Made by a program: the position numbers and the translations under genes. Below, in pieces: positions 45,923 through 56,828 of a DNA stretch of 64,000 nucleotides (the first letter of the stretch is position 1; each line of letters starts with the position of its first letter). The DNA is from Timema cristinae (taxonomy: Eukaryota; Arthropoda; Insecta; Phasmatodea; Timematidae): the NCBI GenBank assembly GCA_039000515.1, contig JBCFYV010001001.1, forward strand, positions 11,087,373 through 11,151,372, read 5' to 3'. The notes under the pieces were generated by a model. It saw nothing but the letters and a program-made list of their open reading frames with translations, was not told the origin of the DNA and made no database searches.

Positions 45923-47181
45923 ATGTTGGAAGAGAGAGGCATCTACATGTGTTTGCGACCTCTCTACTTCATCTCTAGAATCCTGGGAATGGCTCCTTAC
46001 AGAATATCCTGCGTCACAAGAGCAGAAATTGTCTTGAAGTGTTCTTGGATGGATGTTGTGTACACCGTTGTAATCATCTTAAGTCTTCTGATGATAGAAG
46101 TGTTCAGCATATACAAGAGATTTGTCGAGATTAGACATTCATTCAAGACTAGTAGCCTCATCGCAGACATATTTCAGACACTAATATACCACTCTCTCTC
46201 AATCATAAGCCTAGCCATGAATGTCACGGTCAACATTTCCAAACTGAGACAAACTCTACAAGACATCATCAAAGTAGACAAACTATTAATGGTTGGTAAT
46301 ATTTTCTGTTATAAGATACATCAGAGATATGTTTACTTTCACTTGTTTATGTTCTTGATTGTAGCCACTATAATGACTGTGGTCGATAACGCCTCAATTA
46401 TTATTCTTAACGGGACATATTTTGATTCGTTAAAAACAATAATCAACAACTTCATTAGTTTCAACATTATTTTACAATACGTAACATTAGTGTCTTATGT
46501 AACACATAGGTTAAGAATAATCAACTCAAAACTGAGAGGTTTCAATGAGTTATATGTGAATAGGCTCATAAACAACAAAATGGAAGGGGGTGGTCAGAAA
46601 TCAGCTTTGTCCACTTTAGTTGACACTTCTCAGAGTTTGTGTGACTCTCAACATGTAAATGTAATATCACGTGATAAGGAAGGCAAGTTAGATAGTATTT
46701 ATTTTCGGTCATTGCGTCATGCACATCACACACTCATAAACTTAGGGTTATCCTTAAATCACATGTATGGTATTCCAATTCTACTCACCATAGGCTATGC
46801 TTTTATTATTGTAACTAAAGTTTTCCAAGAGTCCACGAAGAATCTTTTTAACACAGAGGTCAAAACGTGTCATACTTTCAAAATGAAATACTTTATTATT
46901 CAATATATTCATGGAGTGTAACGTATTTGCTTGAAATAGTCTTGATGGTAACTTACTGTCACAAGTCTAAAATCGAGTGTGCCAACACAACTAATACCAT
47001 ACACGATTTATTACTGAATGGCGATCTGTCTGCAGAGGTTTGTAAGGAATTGAAACAGTTTGCAATGCAGATCTCTCAACGTCCTCTTATTTATAACGCG
47101 ACTGCTTTTATTTCTCTAGATTTCCCACTACTGACCTCACTCATTGGCGTTATTATCACATATTTAGTTTTCTTACTATAA
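45923..47181 (+). pseudogene. Gustatory receptor copy 1, frameshift and early stop
   Basis: Encodes a 7tm_7 (insect gustatory receptor) protein. These are seven-transmembrane ligand-gated cation channels with an inverted topology in taste neurons. It starts MLEERGIYMCLRPLYF at 45923, the same start context as copy 2 ('aaaggttccatgt' then 'gcaggtcatgtt'). Two lesions are visible by comparison with copies 2 and 3. First, one A is missing in the run at about 46862-46865 ('gtcaaaacgtg' here, 'gtcaaaaacgtg' in copy 3), which shifts the frame just after TM5 and ends translation at 46921. Second, the codon for the conserved Gln of the terminal TY-x5-QF motif is TAA (47179-47181) instead of CAA, removing QFK. 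TM6, TM7 and TYLVFLL are still readable in the shifted frame from 46867. A single-base assembly error could explain the first lesion but not the second. No introns interrupt the coding region. Confidence 0.88.
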
Positions 47182-48369
47182 TTTAAATAATAATAACATA
47201 TGGTTCCAGATTGTGTAGCCAATTAATTTAAAATAGTACAATATTTAAAAATATAGAAAACCTTTCATGAGTGATGTGTGATGAAGAATTGTGTGTCTAA
47301 ACTTCATTTTATATTTGAAAAGTATATAAATTTTTTTGAACTGTCCAGATCAAAAAATACATTTTTTATATCCAGTGCTTTCCGGTATTGGGGAAAATTC
47401 TATCCATATAAGCTTTGGAGTAACGTTTTTTAAATGTTTTTTTAATTACAAATAAAAAATAATAATTTACTTGTCACACATTATTAATTAATCTTAAGTA
47501 GAAGTTTTTCAATATATTAAAATAAATGTCAGTGACAAAATATAATTTTGAGAAAATAATGTTTTTTTTAAATATTTATCCTAGATTTTCAAGAAAATAT
47601 AGTCGATATTAAATATATTTGAAAAATTAACATATATATTTTCATATTTTCAAGCCTTTTTTTTCGTGTGGTTTTTCTTTAATTATATGTACAGTTGGAT
47701 TTTTTATTAATCGAAATAAATATTCGAGCTCAGGTGATTTACGTCACTTCTGTAGTAGTTAGGACAGATTCAAAAAGTCGAGTTGGGAGGCTTGAATAAC
47801 TTATAATGACAATATAGCTCTGTGTTTAAGACCTCGACTGATAGAATTTACCAGGTCCATTTTTATCTTAAGCGCCTGGTAGAGATTAATGAGATAAAAT
47901 TACACCATATACACTAGTTATTCTTGAAGGAGAAATTAAATTAACTCTCTAAATAACTGGAACATAAATAAGAATGTATAACATGTAGGAATAGGTCCAC
48001 GCAAGCCCTTAAATTCTTATGGACGTACATGATTTGGGGATCAAAAAATAAAAATAAATTAATATATTTTAAACTAACATGAATTTTTAGAGATGCTTAT
48101 AGAAACTATTTATTACCTATCATGACGTAGTTACAGTAGATAAAACATAGTTAAATTCAAGACCATTATTAATTCACCACATAAACAATGTTCCTCCATA
48201 CTAAAAAAAAATGGTATCGCCACTTCTCCTATTTAATAGAAGAAGTGACGAATACATTTACAAAATTTATTTAAATTTAACCAAGTGATAGAATTGCATA
48301 TGGTTTTACAAGATATTACACAAGACAGTCCTTTGTTTATTAAGAGAATGTAAATCAGATAATTTTGAT
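47182..48369. other. 3' flank of receptor copy 1, AT-rich
   Basis: The first 150 bp resembles the 3' flank of copy 3 ('aaatataga', 'ttttatatttgaaaagtata'), consistent with their shared origin. The rest is AT-rich with no feature recognised. Confidence 0.5.
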
Positions 48370-49320
48370 ATAGTTATCCCAATAGGGAGCATTTGGTGTG
48401 AAACACCTAGGTTATACCTGCAATGAACACAAGTATGGTAGAGTCTATATTACGAACGGGAATAACTCGTTAAAGTGGAATTAACATACATTCGCTACGA
48501 AGGCGAGTCTGCCTCAAAACAACGGCAATTTAAAATAGGATAAAATATTAATTTAATGTTAAGCAACAATACATAGCCTCTATCCAGCGTAGCGGCGTCT
48601 AGACTTAGACTGAAAAGGTATTTACATGAATAATAGTTAACGATACCAGATTCTAGAAACTCCTAGTTTAAAGAGTTACAACGTTCATAGTTAAACGAGC
48701 TAGCTAGTATGAGTTAACCCCATTTTAAATTACGAGATACAAAGAATACGCTCCTAGAAGAGTTACTATAGGTTAACAAATAGTTAATGGCGAGCTACCA
48801 GGAATCTTGGCTATTAAGATACTATGACTGGTCTATTCCTCATTAGTACTCTATGGTCATTCAATAGTATACACATGTCTGGGCACATTATATTTAGTGC
48901 AAACAGTCTAAACATTAAGAAATACAAACTGTTCCTGAAGGGGTCGGACAAAATAAACAATACCCCGCAGGCCACTACTCTAGACTAGTGGCACCCCCGC
49001 AGGTTGAGCACCGAAGAAAGGTGTATCATTAGACATTTAAGAGACTCAAACTTAGGTCATGAAACAAAGCGATAGATAACCTGATTTCCACCATAATATG
49101 ATCCTAAGCATTAAGTTAGCCGGAGCATGGTTATACAGTATAGGGCGTCTGATTATTGCCCAGGTATTTACGATCATATCTTATGGACAAAGAAAAACAA
49201 GTTAGAAACTCTGACTTACAAAACTATGTCATATGGACATAGAAACAAAGAATAATGATTCTAACAATCAAAACTATGCCTAAAGCTAAAGTAGCTAAAG
49301 TATTAATGTGAACAAAATCA
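48370..49320. other. Unexplained tract of distinct composition
   Basis: Less AT-rich and lower in homopolymers than its neighbours, with no frame over about 50 codons and no match to the repeat families seen elsewhere. Contains a hairpin CCACTA-(8 nt)-TAGTGG at about 48974-48993 inside duplicated 'cccgcagg' strings, and short repeats such as 'aaaactatg' at about 49224 and 49271. Possibly a decayed transposon or structured noncoding DNA; I cannot assign it. Confidence 0.3.
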
Positions 49321-50579
49321 TATTTTTTAAAAAAATCCACTGATCTAGTAAAGTTAATCTCTAAAAATGCTTATTATGTTTTATGATAGACATGTAAGTT
49401 AAAATGAAGTTACGTATTAAAAATAAGTGAATGTTTCCAACATAATATTATTAAGATATTGTAAGAAAAATGAAAACATACTAAAATATTGTCAAGTATA
49501 GTGGTATAATAAAGTTTCTTATTATTTAGGGTATCTTAAAATAAAATTTTGTACGTTCAACTCAATGTATAGTATATTAAAATTAAAGGTGAGATTTTTC
49601 ACAAATGATGAGTACAAGAGAAAAAGGCGCGTAGCCCAATTTTAGCTCAAATTTAAATAATACTGCCATTTGTTAGACAATCATTAGATATTTATAATGC
49701 ATTTTAGGATAGTGTTAAAAGAGTTCTCTATCAAATTTAAGTTAATTAAAAAAAAGTATTTTCTGGTGTTCTTATGAGGTTTGAATTATATAAGTTGTTT
49801 TTCTGAAAATAACCTCTTTTTTCCTTGTATCCTTCATATATTTGTACTATAACTTAGTCTTTTCATACTCACTTCATTCTAATTAGGGTACATTTTCCTC
49901 TGCAACCCTATTCCTACCCCATTAGATTAATACGTTAATATACCTTATGTTAGACTAAATAACCCTTTTAAAAACTACTGTTCGTATATGTACCAATATA
50001 GGTGTGGGACATAAAATATATGCAATCTAGATTTAAAATTCTTCACTCAAATTGATTTTAAAATATATGATGTATTTAAATAAAAAGTATTTTGATTTGT
50101 TCGTATGTTTGATGTTTTATAATTAGACGTGTTTTATTACACGCATTGTAAAATTAAGCTTGCCACAGGTAATTGGCATTCGCCAGAGGAACATGTTGTA
50201 TCACCAAAGAAAATATTGAAAACGCATAAAGAGATTAGGTTGAGGGCTTACGATAACTTCATTCCTAAAAGAACACGCTATATGCCAAATATTGCAAGGT
50301 GTAGCCGTAGTTTACAATTAATATAATACATTTTCAATTCAATACCATATATTAAATTTAACTAAAAACAATTGTGTGATCAAATTTCACGAATTTTGAA
50401 CAAAGTTAATATCCTCATGATTTTTAGATTTGTACATTTTATTGGTTTTGGCCTATGGAAGTCCATTCATACGACTCAAAATTAGCCCACAATAAACTAA
50501 AAGCTATTATTTATCTTTCTTTCATACCGTATATCACCTCTAGACCCAGTTGTTTGTTTATATACAAATTATGCCAATC
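49321..50579. other. AT-rich intergenic, no supported gene
   Basis: A 65-codon frame (50129-50326) is present but lacks any recognised motif or neighbour support. Nothing else seen. Confidence 0.45.
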
Positions 50580-52200
50580 TGTTAGAGATGAGTAAGGTAG
50601 GATTTAAAGATAGTGTACCAACATTTTCCTCAAGGAGAAGTGGGTAGCTATATATATTAAAATAAACTCTGAGTACACTTTGCCAAAATTTTAACCCGAT
50701 CTACCCATCAGACTAAATGAACAGTTAAACTGCGTGTCCACCAGTACACGTAATAATTTCTAAAAACTAACCTAAAATATATTGTTTTAATCTCAAAAGG
50801 TATTATTTTACCTACCCACTTTGGTGGCCGAATGTTCTAAGGCACTACACTCGCAATAGAATAGACTCTTAACTAAACCGTTTTAATTACTAACACATTA
50901 GGGTAATTAGTACATAGAAGTATAACCTGAATGGTTATTAAGACGTGGTGCTACTACTACTAATAATAATCAATAATAATAAAAATAATAAAAATTTTAG
51001 TTTTAAACATAAAGGCAAATTATATATATTGTCTCTACCTACCCCACGTGGGCTTGATCTGTCATGATATATTGTGAGAGAGGTAAGGTTGCAGACAAGG
51101 TAATTGTGTGGGTTTGAAATAATATGTAAGTTTACAAATTTTGGTTTTAGTAGTAATTACTAAAAGATCATACAAAATGTGATGTTAGACGAAAGAGAAA
51201 GTGCGCCTGCACTCGTAGAAGGACTGTCTTAACTTGTGAATTTTTAGATCGATGAAGTTGACTGTTATCGCGTGCGACCTCTACGGATCTCGATCTCGGG
51301 ACTCTGGGCTCAACGGATACCCTCCAAATACAATTACTACTGATGACCCGAAGATTTCGTCTGATACGGCACGCCGTTAGACAGTGTGACTGCCTGCGAT
51401 ATAGATGGAATTATGACAACCCCATGGCCAAAAAGTAAAGGTATTTTATACCACGCTATGATCCCTTTCCTGGTCAGCTAGTTCAATCATTGTTATGAAT
51501 TGTCAATTATTTACTGGAACCTTTCTAGTACGTTACTAAATACATACCAATTTTAGCGCGTATGTCCACTCAAGCTATGTAAATCAAAACAAATATTAAA
51601 ACATTGCTCGGTGGTTATGACAATATATTATTTTTTATTTCTTTGTATCTCTTGAGCATATTATATATAATATATTATTAAGATAATGACGCACATATTT
51701 AGTGTTCATCATAAGAAGAAAATAATTACTAATGTTTATTTAAATTATGCCAAATGTACCTAATCAAAACAAAACTTTCAGAGTAAATGGTTGTTATTTT
51801 ATTAAGTAGTTTTAATCCCTATCCTTGTAGGAGTAGTGGTCTAATATTGGTGGACCGAGACGGTGGCGTGGCGTGTCGTGGAGCGTTGTATCTGGTATCT
51901 GTTCTCCGCCAATACATCCCCATTTTACTAATCAGTTTTTATTGCCTCTCATGTTAATATATGATAGCTAGTCAATAAGTACTCTAACGAATATTGAAGA
52001 TAAAAAATAGAGGTACTGTTTGGATAAGTATTGTTTACCCTGTCAAAATGTCACGTAACTGTAACATTGTGAGAAAATATCCAATCATTGTTTTTATTCT
52101 TACCAAGCATGCTATTAAATTGTATTGACCAAGCATGTTGCTAAATATTTTAAAGTGTGATATTGTCAACACCATAGCACGTACCGTACTCAGGTAAATT
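50580..52200. repeat. Segmental duplication block, copy upstream of receptor 2
   Basis: Paralogous with 55320-56100. Matching landmarks run in the same order: 'taccaacattttcctcaagg' with 'taccaacatttgtgtcaaga', 'tattgttttaatctcaaaa' with 'tattgttttaatttcaaaa', 'taaacataaaggcaaa' with 'taaacatgaaggcaaa', and 'aatccctatccttgtag' with 'aatccttatccttgtag'. The left part is itself a decayed reversed SINE-like body. Different insertions interrupt each copy. Confidence 0.72.
50811..50965 (+). mobile_element. SINE family C, internally deleted, private to this duplicate
   Basis: Head 'cccactttggtggccgaatg' 'ttctaaggcact', then a jump from 'atagactc' to the tail 'acctgaatggttattaagac' 'gtggtgct'. The corresponding place in the 55.5-kb duplicate (after 'tttcaaaatttat') has no SINE. 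Confidence 0.65.
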
Positions 52201-53447
52201 AAAAGATAACATTTTAAATAATTGAATATTTCAAGATGGGAAATATTTTTCTATTACGAAGATGGTTTTAGAAACCATAGCAAAGTTATTATGTTTATGA
52301 CTGTAGAAGAAGACTTTACACTAAAACATTGGTTCCCATGAAAATGGACTATTAAAAAGTAAATATAACATTTTAATTATGATCAATAATTTTACAGATT
52401 CTTTATTATAGTTAACAATTATATTTCTTACTTTAATAAATGAATGTCTACAAATTATTATAATAATTTATAGAAGTCGGAGGTGGTTCATGAGCTATTT
52501 TCCAGGCAAAAAGGCTTGATAGTACTGTAATATACTAAATATCGTATCTGAAAGAACTACACGCTTACTATTGGTTAACAACGTCGTCATTCTATTGTTT
52601 TTATGTGGTAAATCTTTTTTCCAATAAAAACCAAATTTTAACTATTATATGTTTGATGTTGCCAGTAGAAAGTCTTAAAAATCCATGATTTGGTCTTCTA
52701 TTTCTTATTAACTGTTGCTATAATATTCACTGAATCGATTAGTTTATATTATTATCTTTATTATTATTATTATTTTCTTTATTATTATTTAATAATATTA
52801 TTATTATTATTATTGAGTAAAGTAAAGTTTTGTTCATAAGCAGTGAGTACTTTAGAATTGTATGAAAAATCTCAAATAATGTAAATAAAAAGGAAGAACA
52901 GTTAATAAAGCTTTAAGACCATAATGAAATTTCTTGATAGTTGTAAAAATAAATGTATCTAGAATTGAATTTAGAATTTTTCCGATAGATTTTTTTTTAT
53001 AGTTTTGCTTTGATTTTCCCTTACTTGATCTCATTCCATATTGTTTAGTGACAAAGACGTTTAAAATAACCTTTTCCGATTCACGTATAAATAGGATATT
53101 TGGCAAAAGTTAACCGAGATGGAGTTAAGATAAAGCTTTCCTTCATAAATCTATCAATCTTAACATGGGAGATATTCAGAGTAATGTCCTATTATCTCTC
53201 CCATTCAGCATCAAACATGTCATATAAATCCTATAAAAAGATAATTGTTAATTAAATTATTTTGTTTTTGGTTGGTCAAATAAGCACTGAAGGGTAGGAA
53301 ACTTAATTACCTGCACAGTCCCGCCAAGCCTTAATTCTCTGGCAACAACCTTTAATGTAAGCACAGATCTTTTGTGGTAAATCAGGTTAAAGGTATAAAT
53401 TGTTATGTTGATGCAGTGGTCGGTAAAAGGTTCCATGTCTGCAGGTC
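52201..53447. other. Intergenic, 5' flank of receptor copy 2
   Basis: AT-rich, with a TTA microsatellite at about 52756-52816. The last 200 bp shares short blocks with the flank of copy 1: 'ggttggtcaaata' at about 53270, 'cgccaagcctt' at about 53322, and 'gtaaaaggttccatgt' immediately before the start codon. These shared blocks are candidates for promoter or 5' UTR sequence. 'tctgcag' just before the start would also serve as a splice acceptor, so a 5' noncoding exon is possible. Confidence 0.5.
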
Positions 53448-54728
53448 ATGTTAGAAGAGAAAGGCATCTACATGTGTTTGCGACCCCTCTACTTCGTCTC
53501 TAGAATCCTGGGATTGGCTCCTTACAGAATATCCTGTGTCACAAGAGCAGAAATTGTCTTGAAGTGTTCCTGGATGGATGTTGTGTACACCGTTGTACTC
53601 ATCTTGAGTCTTCTGATGATTACAGGTCTCAGCATATCCAAGAGGTTTGTTGAGATAAACCTCTCACTCAACCACGTCGTTTTATTAGTTGACATATTCC
53701 AAACACTCATTTACTTTTCTCCCACAATTATATGCCTAGCCATGAATGTCACGGTCAACATTTCCAAACTGAGACAAACTCTACAAGACATCATCAAAGT
53801 AGACAAACTATTAATGCTTGGTAATATTTTCTGTTATAAGATACATCAGAGATATGTTTACTTTCATTTGTTCATGTTCTTGACTGTAGCCATGATATTG
53901 AACGTGATGGATACATTGGCATGGGTCCCTCTTAGTGGAACTTATTGGAACTCACTAGCAACAATACCCACTAGCTTCATTAGCTTCGTCGTAATTTTAC
54001 AGTACGTAACTTTAGTGTATTTTATAACCCATAGGCTAAGAATAGTTAATTCAAAGCTGAGAGGTTTCCATGAATTCCATGTGAATAGGCTCGTAGAAAA
54101 CAAAACGGAAGGGGAGGGACGGAATTTAAGCAATTCAAACTTATCGACTTTATTAGGACTATCTGCCAGTCTGTGTGAATTTCAAAAGGTGGCTACTGTG
54201 CGATCTCGTGATAAGGAAGGCAAGACGGATCTTGTATATTTCCGAACACTGCGTCGTGCTCATCACACACTTATAAACTTAGGATTATCTTTAAACAACA
54301 CATATGGGATTCAAATTCTAGTGTTTATAAGCTGTGCCTTTGTTGCCGTAACTAAAAGTTTTTACATGTCCATTGAGAATGTTGTTGAAATTCAGAACAA
54401 AAACTTGTCATACTTTCAGAAAGCAATGATTTCTTATTCAACACTTGCATGGAATGTATCCCACTTGCTTAAGCTTGTCTTGATGGTAATGTATTGTCGT
54501 AAGTCTAGGAACGAATGTGAAAACATAACTAATACCATACACGATTTATTGCTGAATGGTGATTTATCGGCAGAGGTTTGTAAAGAATTGAAGCAGTTTG
54601 CAATGCAGATCTCTCAACGTCCTCTTGTTTATAACGCGACTGGTTTTATTTCTCTAGATTTCCCACTACTGACCTCACTCATTGGTGTTATCTTCACATA
54701 TTCAGTTTTCTTAGTACAATTCAAATAA
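53448..54728 (+). CDS. Gustatory receptor (7tm_7), intact and intronless
   Basis: A 426-residue insect gustatory receptor, expected to form ligand-gated cation channels in the dendrites of taste neurons. Hydrophobic segments lie at about 43-63, 77-100, 139-160, 172-195, 287-308, 327-350 and 404-424, the family's seven, with the usual long intracellular loop (about 196-286) between TM4 and TM5. The N-terminus has the LRPLYFVSRILGLAP block common in this family. The C-terminus ends TYSVFLVQF at residues 417-425, the diagnostic TY-x5-QF signature. Length is typical (350-480). The start is the first Met after an in-frame stop at 53424-53426 and is conserved with copy 1. Most insect Gr genes have introns near the C-terminus; here the whole protein is in one frame. 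An AATAAA overlaps the stop (54727-54732), close for a poly(A) signal. The ligand and bitter/sugar class cannot be told from sequence. Confidence 0.93.
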   Translation: MLEEKGIYMCLRPLYFVSRILGLAPYRISCVTRAEIVLKCSWMDVVYTVVLILSLLMITGLSISKRFVEINLSLNHVVLLVDIFQTLIYFSPTIICLAMNVTVNISKLRQTLQDIIKVDKLLMLGNIFCYKIHQRYVYFHLFMFLTVAMILNVMDTLAWVPLSGTYWNSLATIPTSFISFVVILQYVTLVYFITHRLRIVNSKLRGFHEFHVNRLVENKTEGEGRNLSNSNLSTLLGLSASLCEFQKVATVRSRDKEGKTDLVYFRTLRRAHHTLINLGLSLNNTYGIQILVFISCAFVAVTKSFYMSIENVVEIQNKNLSYFQKAMISYSTLAWNVSHLLKLVLMVMYCRKSRNECENITNTIHDLLLNGDLSAEVCKELKQFAMQISQRPLVYNATGFISLDFPLLTSLIGVIFTYSVFLVQFK

Positions 54729-55319
54729 TAAAACATCCAAGAATTATTGACAGTGGTTTTTTACTTTAATCCTACTCTAATATATGAAAATAAGTTGATG
54801 TCTGTTATTCTTTCACGGAAAAAAAATCCCTGTGCCGATTGTGTTGAAACTTCGCATGGACATACTCCCTCAATTTGTTTCTATGTGGCATTTACATGTA
54901 GTTCCAGCGTTGTTTTGAAAGTTGATTTATTTTTACGATTTTATGATTCTATCTGTTCCCTAACTGTGTCAGAAAATTTTTAAAAACTTGTGAAAAATAT
55001 TCAAAATGTATCTAAAATCAAAAAATCTAGCTGAAATCCGTTTTTTGATAGGTTTTACCATTTAGCCACAAGAGACCTCCAAAGAAAGGTCCACACCGAC
55101 TTTAAAGTTGCTCCGACATTTTGAAATTTTTTGGGGGTTAAAAATTAAAATTTTTAATTTTTTGGATTTTTTCCTTCGGTTGCAGGCTAGAAGCTATAAG
55201 TTTGCCAAATTTCAAGCTTCTAGCTCATATAGAAGTATGTAAACCTTAGTGTGAGTGAATGAGTCATCCATGTGGCTATTATAGTATTGTGAAAAGCGAT
55301 TCTTATTAAATTAACCAGG
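54729..55319. other. 3' flank of receptor copy 2
   Basis: Contains 'gtgaatgagtcatcc'-type unique sequence and a weak 78-codon frame (54747-54983) with no motif. No repeat family recognised, except a possible transposon-like tract at 55040-55210 ('agagacctccaaagaaaggt'). Unlike the 3' flanks of copies 1 and 3, it does not resemble them. Confidence 0.4.
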
Positions 55320-55670
55320 CAAATGTGTTACGAGACTAATAAGGTATAGTTTAGAGATAATGTACCAACATTTGTGTCAAGAACAAGTGAGTAGCTATAT
55401 ATTAAAACACATTGTAAGTACACTTGGCCAAGATTATAGCCTAAATACTTCCATCACACTAAATAAACTTGATATTTATACCAGATAGCCACTGTTGCGA
55501 GTAGGCTTTTCTCAAAAATAACCTATACATTATTGTTTTAATTTCAAAATTTATGATTTTAATTGTAAACATGAAGGCAAACTTGTCCTATGTCGTGTTC
55601 GTTTCCGAGAGCCCTTAGGGGCTGGTGTTAACTGTCTGTCTTTTATGTTTCTCATGTTTTTATTCATATT

Positions 55671-55703
<33 letters not shown>

Positions 55704-56104
55704 TACAAAAATGATAATAAAACTCTAACAAACAAACAAACAAACAAACGAAGGCAAACTTTATATAAAGATGTATACACATATTATATTTCCTTAGTGA
55801 CGCTTGAAAATATATCCTAGAGCTAATAGCACAAATATTAAGGGTTCACATTAACAAGAAAATAATTAAATATTTAATTGAAATGATGTTTAATGTACTA
55901 AATAAAAACAATAGCTCTCAGAATCAATTGTAGTTATTTTAGTAAATAATTGTAATCCTTATCCTTGTAGTTGCCCGAGACAGTGGCGTTGTATGGAGTG
56001 CTGTGAAGAAACCAAGAGTTTGTTAAAACTATTCATGTGGTGTGCTCTGTACCAATTGGTCCCCATTTTACTTAACCATACACGTGGTATGCTCTAATAC
56101 CTCA
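55320..56104. repeat. Segmental duplication block, copy upstream of receptor 3
   Basis: Counterpart of 50580-52000, in the same orientation. Divergence by eye is around 20-25%, so the duplication is not recent. At about 56100 the homology jumps from upstream flank straight into the middle of the receptor coding sequence, marking a large deletion in this unit. Confidence 0.72.
55585..55749 (+). mobile_element. LINE 3' tail with (ACAA)n end and 12-bp target-site duplication
   Basis: A 165-bp 5'-truncated insertion: 'gagagcccttaggggctggt' 'gttaactgtctgtc', a TA/TG run (55670-55701), then 'acaaacaaacaaacaaac'. It is flanked by perfect GAAGGCAAACTT repeats at 55573-55584 and 55750-55761. A LINE 3' UTR ending in a simple repeat fits a 5'-truncated non-LTR insertion. 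The paralogous site near 51010-51022 has 'aaaggcaaatt' without the insert, an empty site. Confidence 0.83.
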
Positions 56105-56828
56105 CATGGGATTGTAGCCACGATAATGATTGTGGTCAAATATTATTAAGAATAATCAACTCAAAACTGATAGGTTTCAATGAGTTACATGTGAATAGGC
56201 TCATAGACAAAAAAAAATGGAAGGGGGTGGTCAGAAATCAGCTTTGTCCACTTTAGTTGACACTTCTCAGAGTTTGTGTGAATCTCAACATGTAAATGTA
56301 ATATCACGTGATAAGGAAGGCAAGTTAGATAGTCTTTATTTTCGGTCATTGCGTCATGCACATCACACACTCATAAACTTAGGGTTATCCTTAAATCACA
56401 TGTATAGTATTCCAATTCTACTCACTATAGGCTATGCTTTTATTATTGTAACTAAAGTTTTCCAAGAGTCCACGAAGAATCTTTTTAACACAGAGGTCAA
56501 AAACGTGTCATACTTTCAAAATGAAATACTTTATTATTCAATATATTCATGGAGTGTAACGTATTTGCTTGAAATAGTCTTGATGGTAACTTACTGTCAC
56601 AAGTCTAAAATCGAGTGTGCCAACACAACTAATACCATACACGATTTATTACTGAATGGTGATCTGTCTGCAGAAGTTTGTACGGAATTGAAGCAGTTTG
56701 CAATGCAGATCTCTCAACGTCCTCTTATTTATAACGCGACTGCTTTTATTTCTCTAGATTTCCCACTACTGACCTCACTCATTGGAGTTACTATCACATA
56801 TTTAGTTTTGTTATTACAATTTAAATGA
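56105..56828 (+). pseudogene. Gustatory receptor copy 3, 5'-deleted relic
   Basis: From about 56110 ('gattgtagccacgataatga') the sequence matches copy 1 from 46358, but skips its region from about 46390 to 46505. The first ~270 bp of coding present in copy 1, including the start, is absent upstream. An A run at 56209-56217 is 2 nt longer than in copy 1, shifting the frame. After that a 203-codon frame (56217-56828) runs cleanly to TYLVLLLQFK, with TM5-TM7 intact, no stop, and AATAAA at 56834-56839. It is nearly identical to copy 1 over this stretch, so the two are sister copies. The Met at 56217 is an internal residue of the family, not a genuine start. A protein lacking TM1-TM4 would not form a normal receptor. 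Confidence 0.88.

Noticed and set aside
48370..49320. Mitochondrial insertion (NUMT)
   Set aside because: Composition looked different from the surroundings, but I could not recognise any rRNA, tRNA or mitochondrial protein sequence.
50129..50326. 65-codon basic frame between receptors
   Set aside because: No motif, no paralogue next to the other receptors, and short enough to be chance in this length of DNA.
56217..56828. A short functional receptor starting at the Met at 56217
   Set aside because: The Met corresponds to an internal residue of copy 1; TM1-TM4 are missing and a frameshift lies just upstream.
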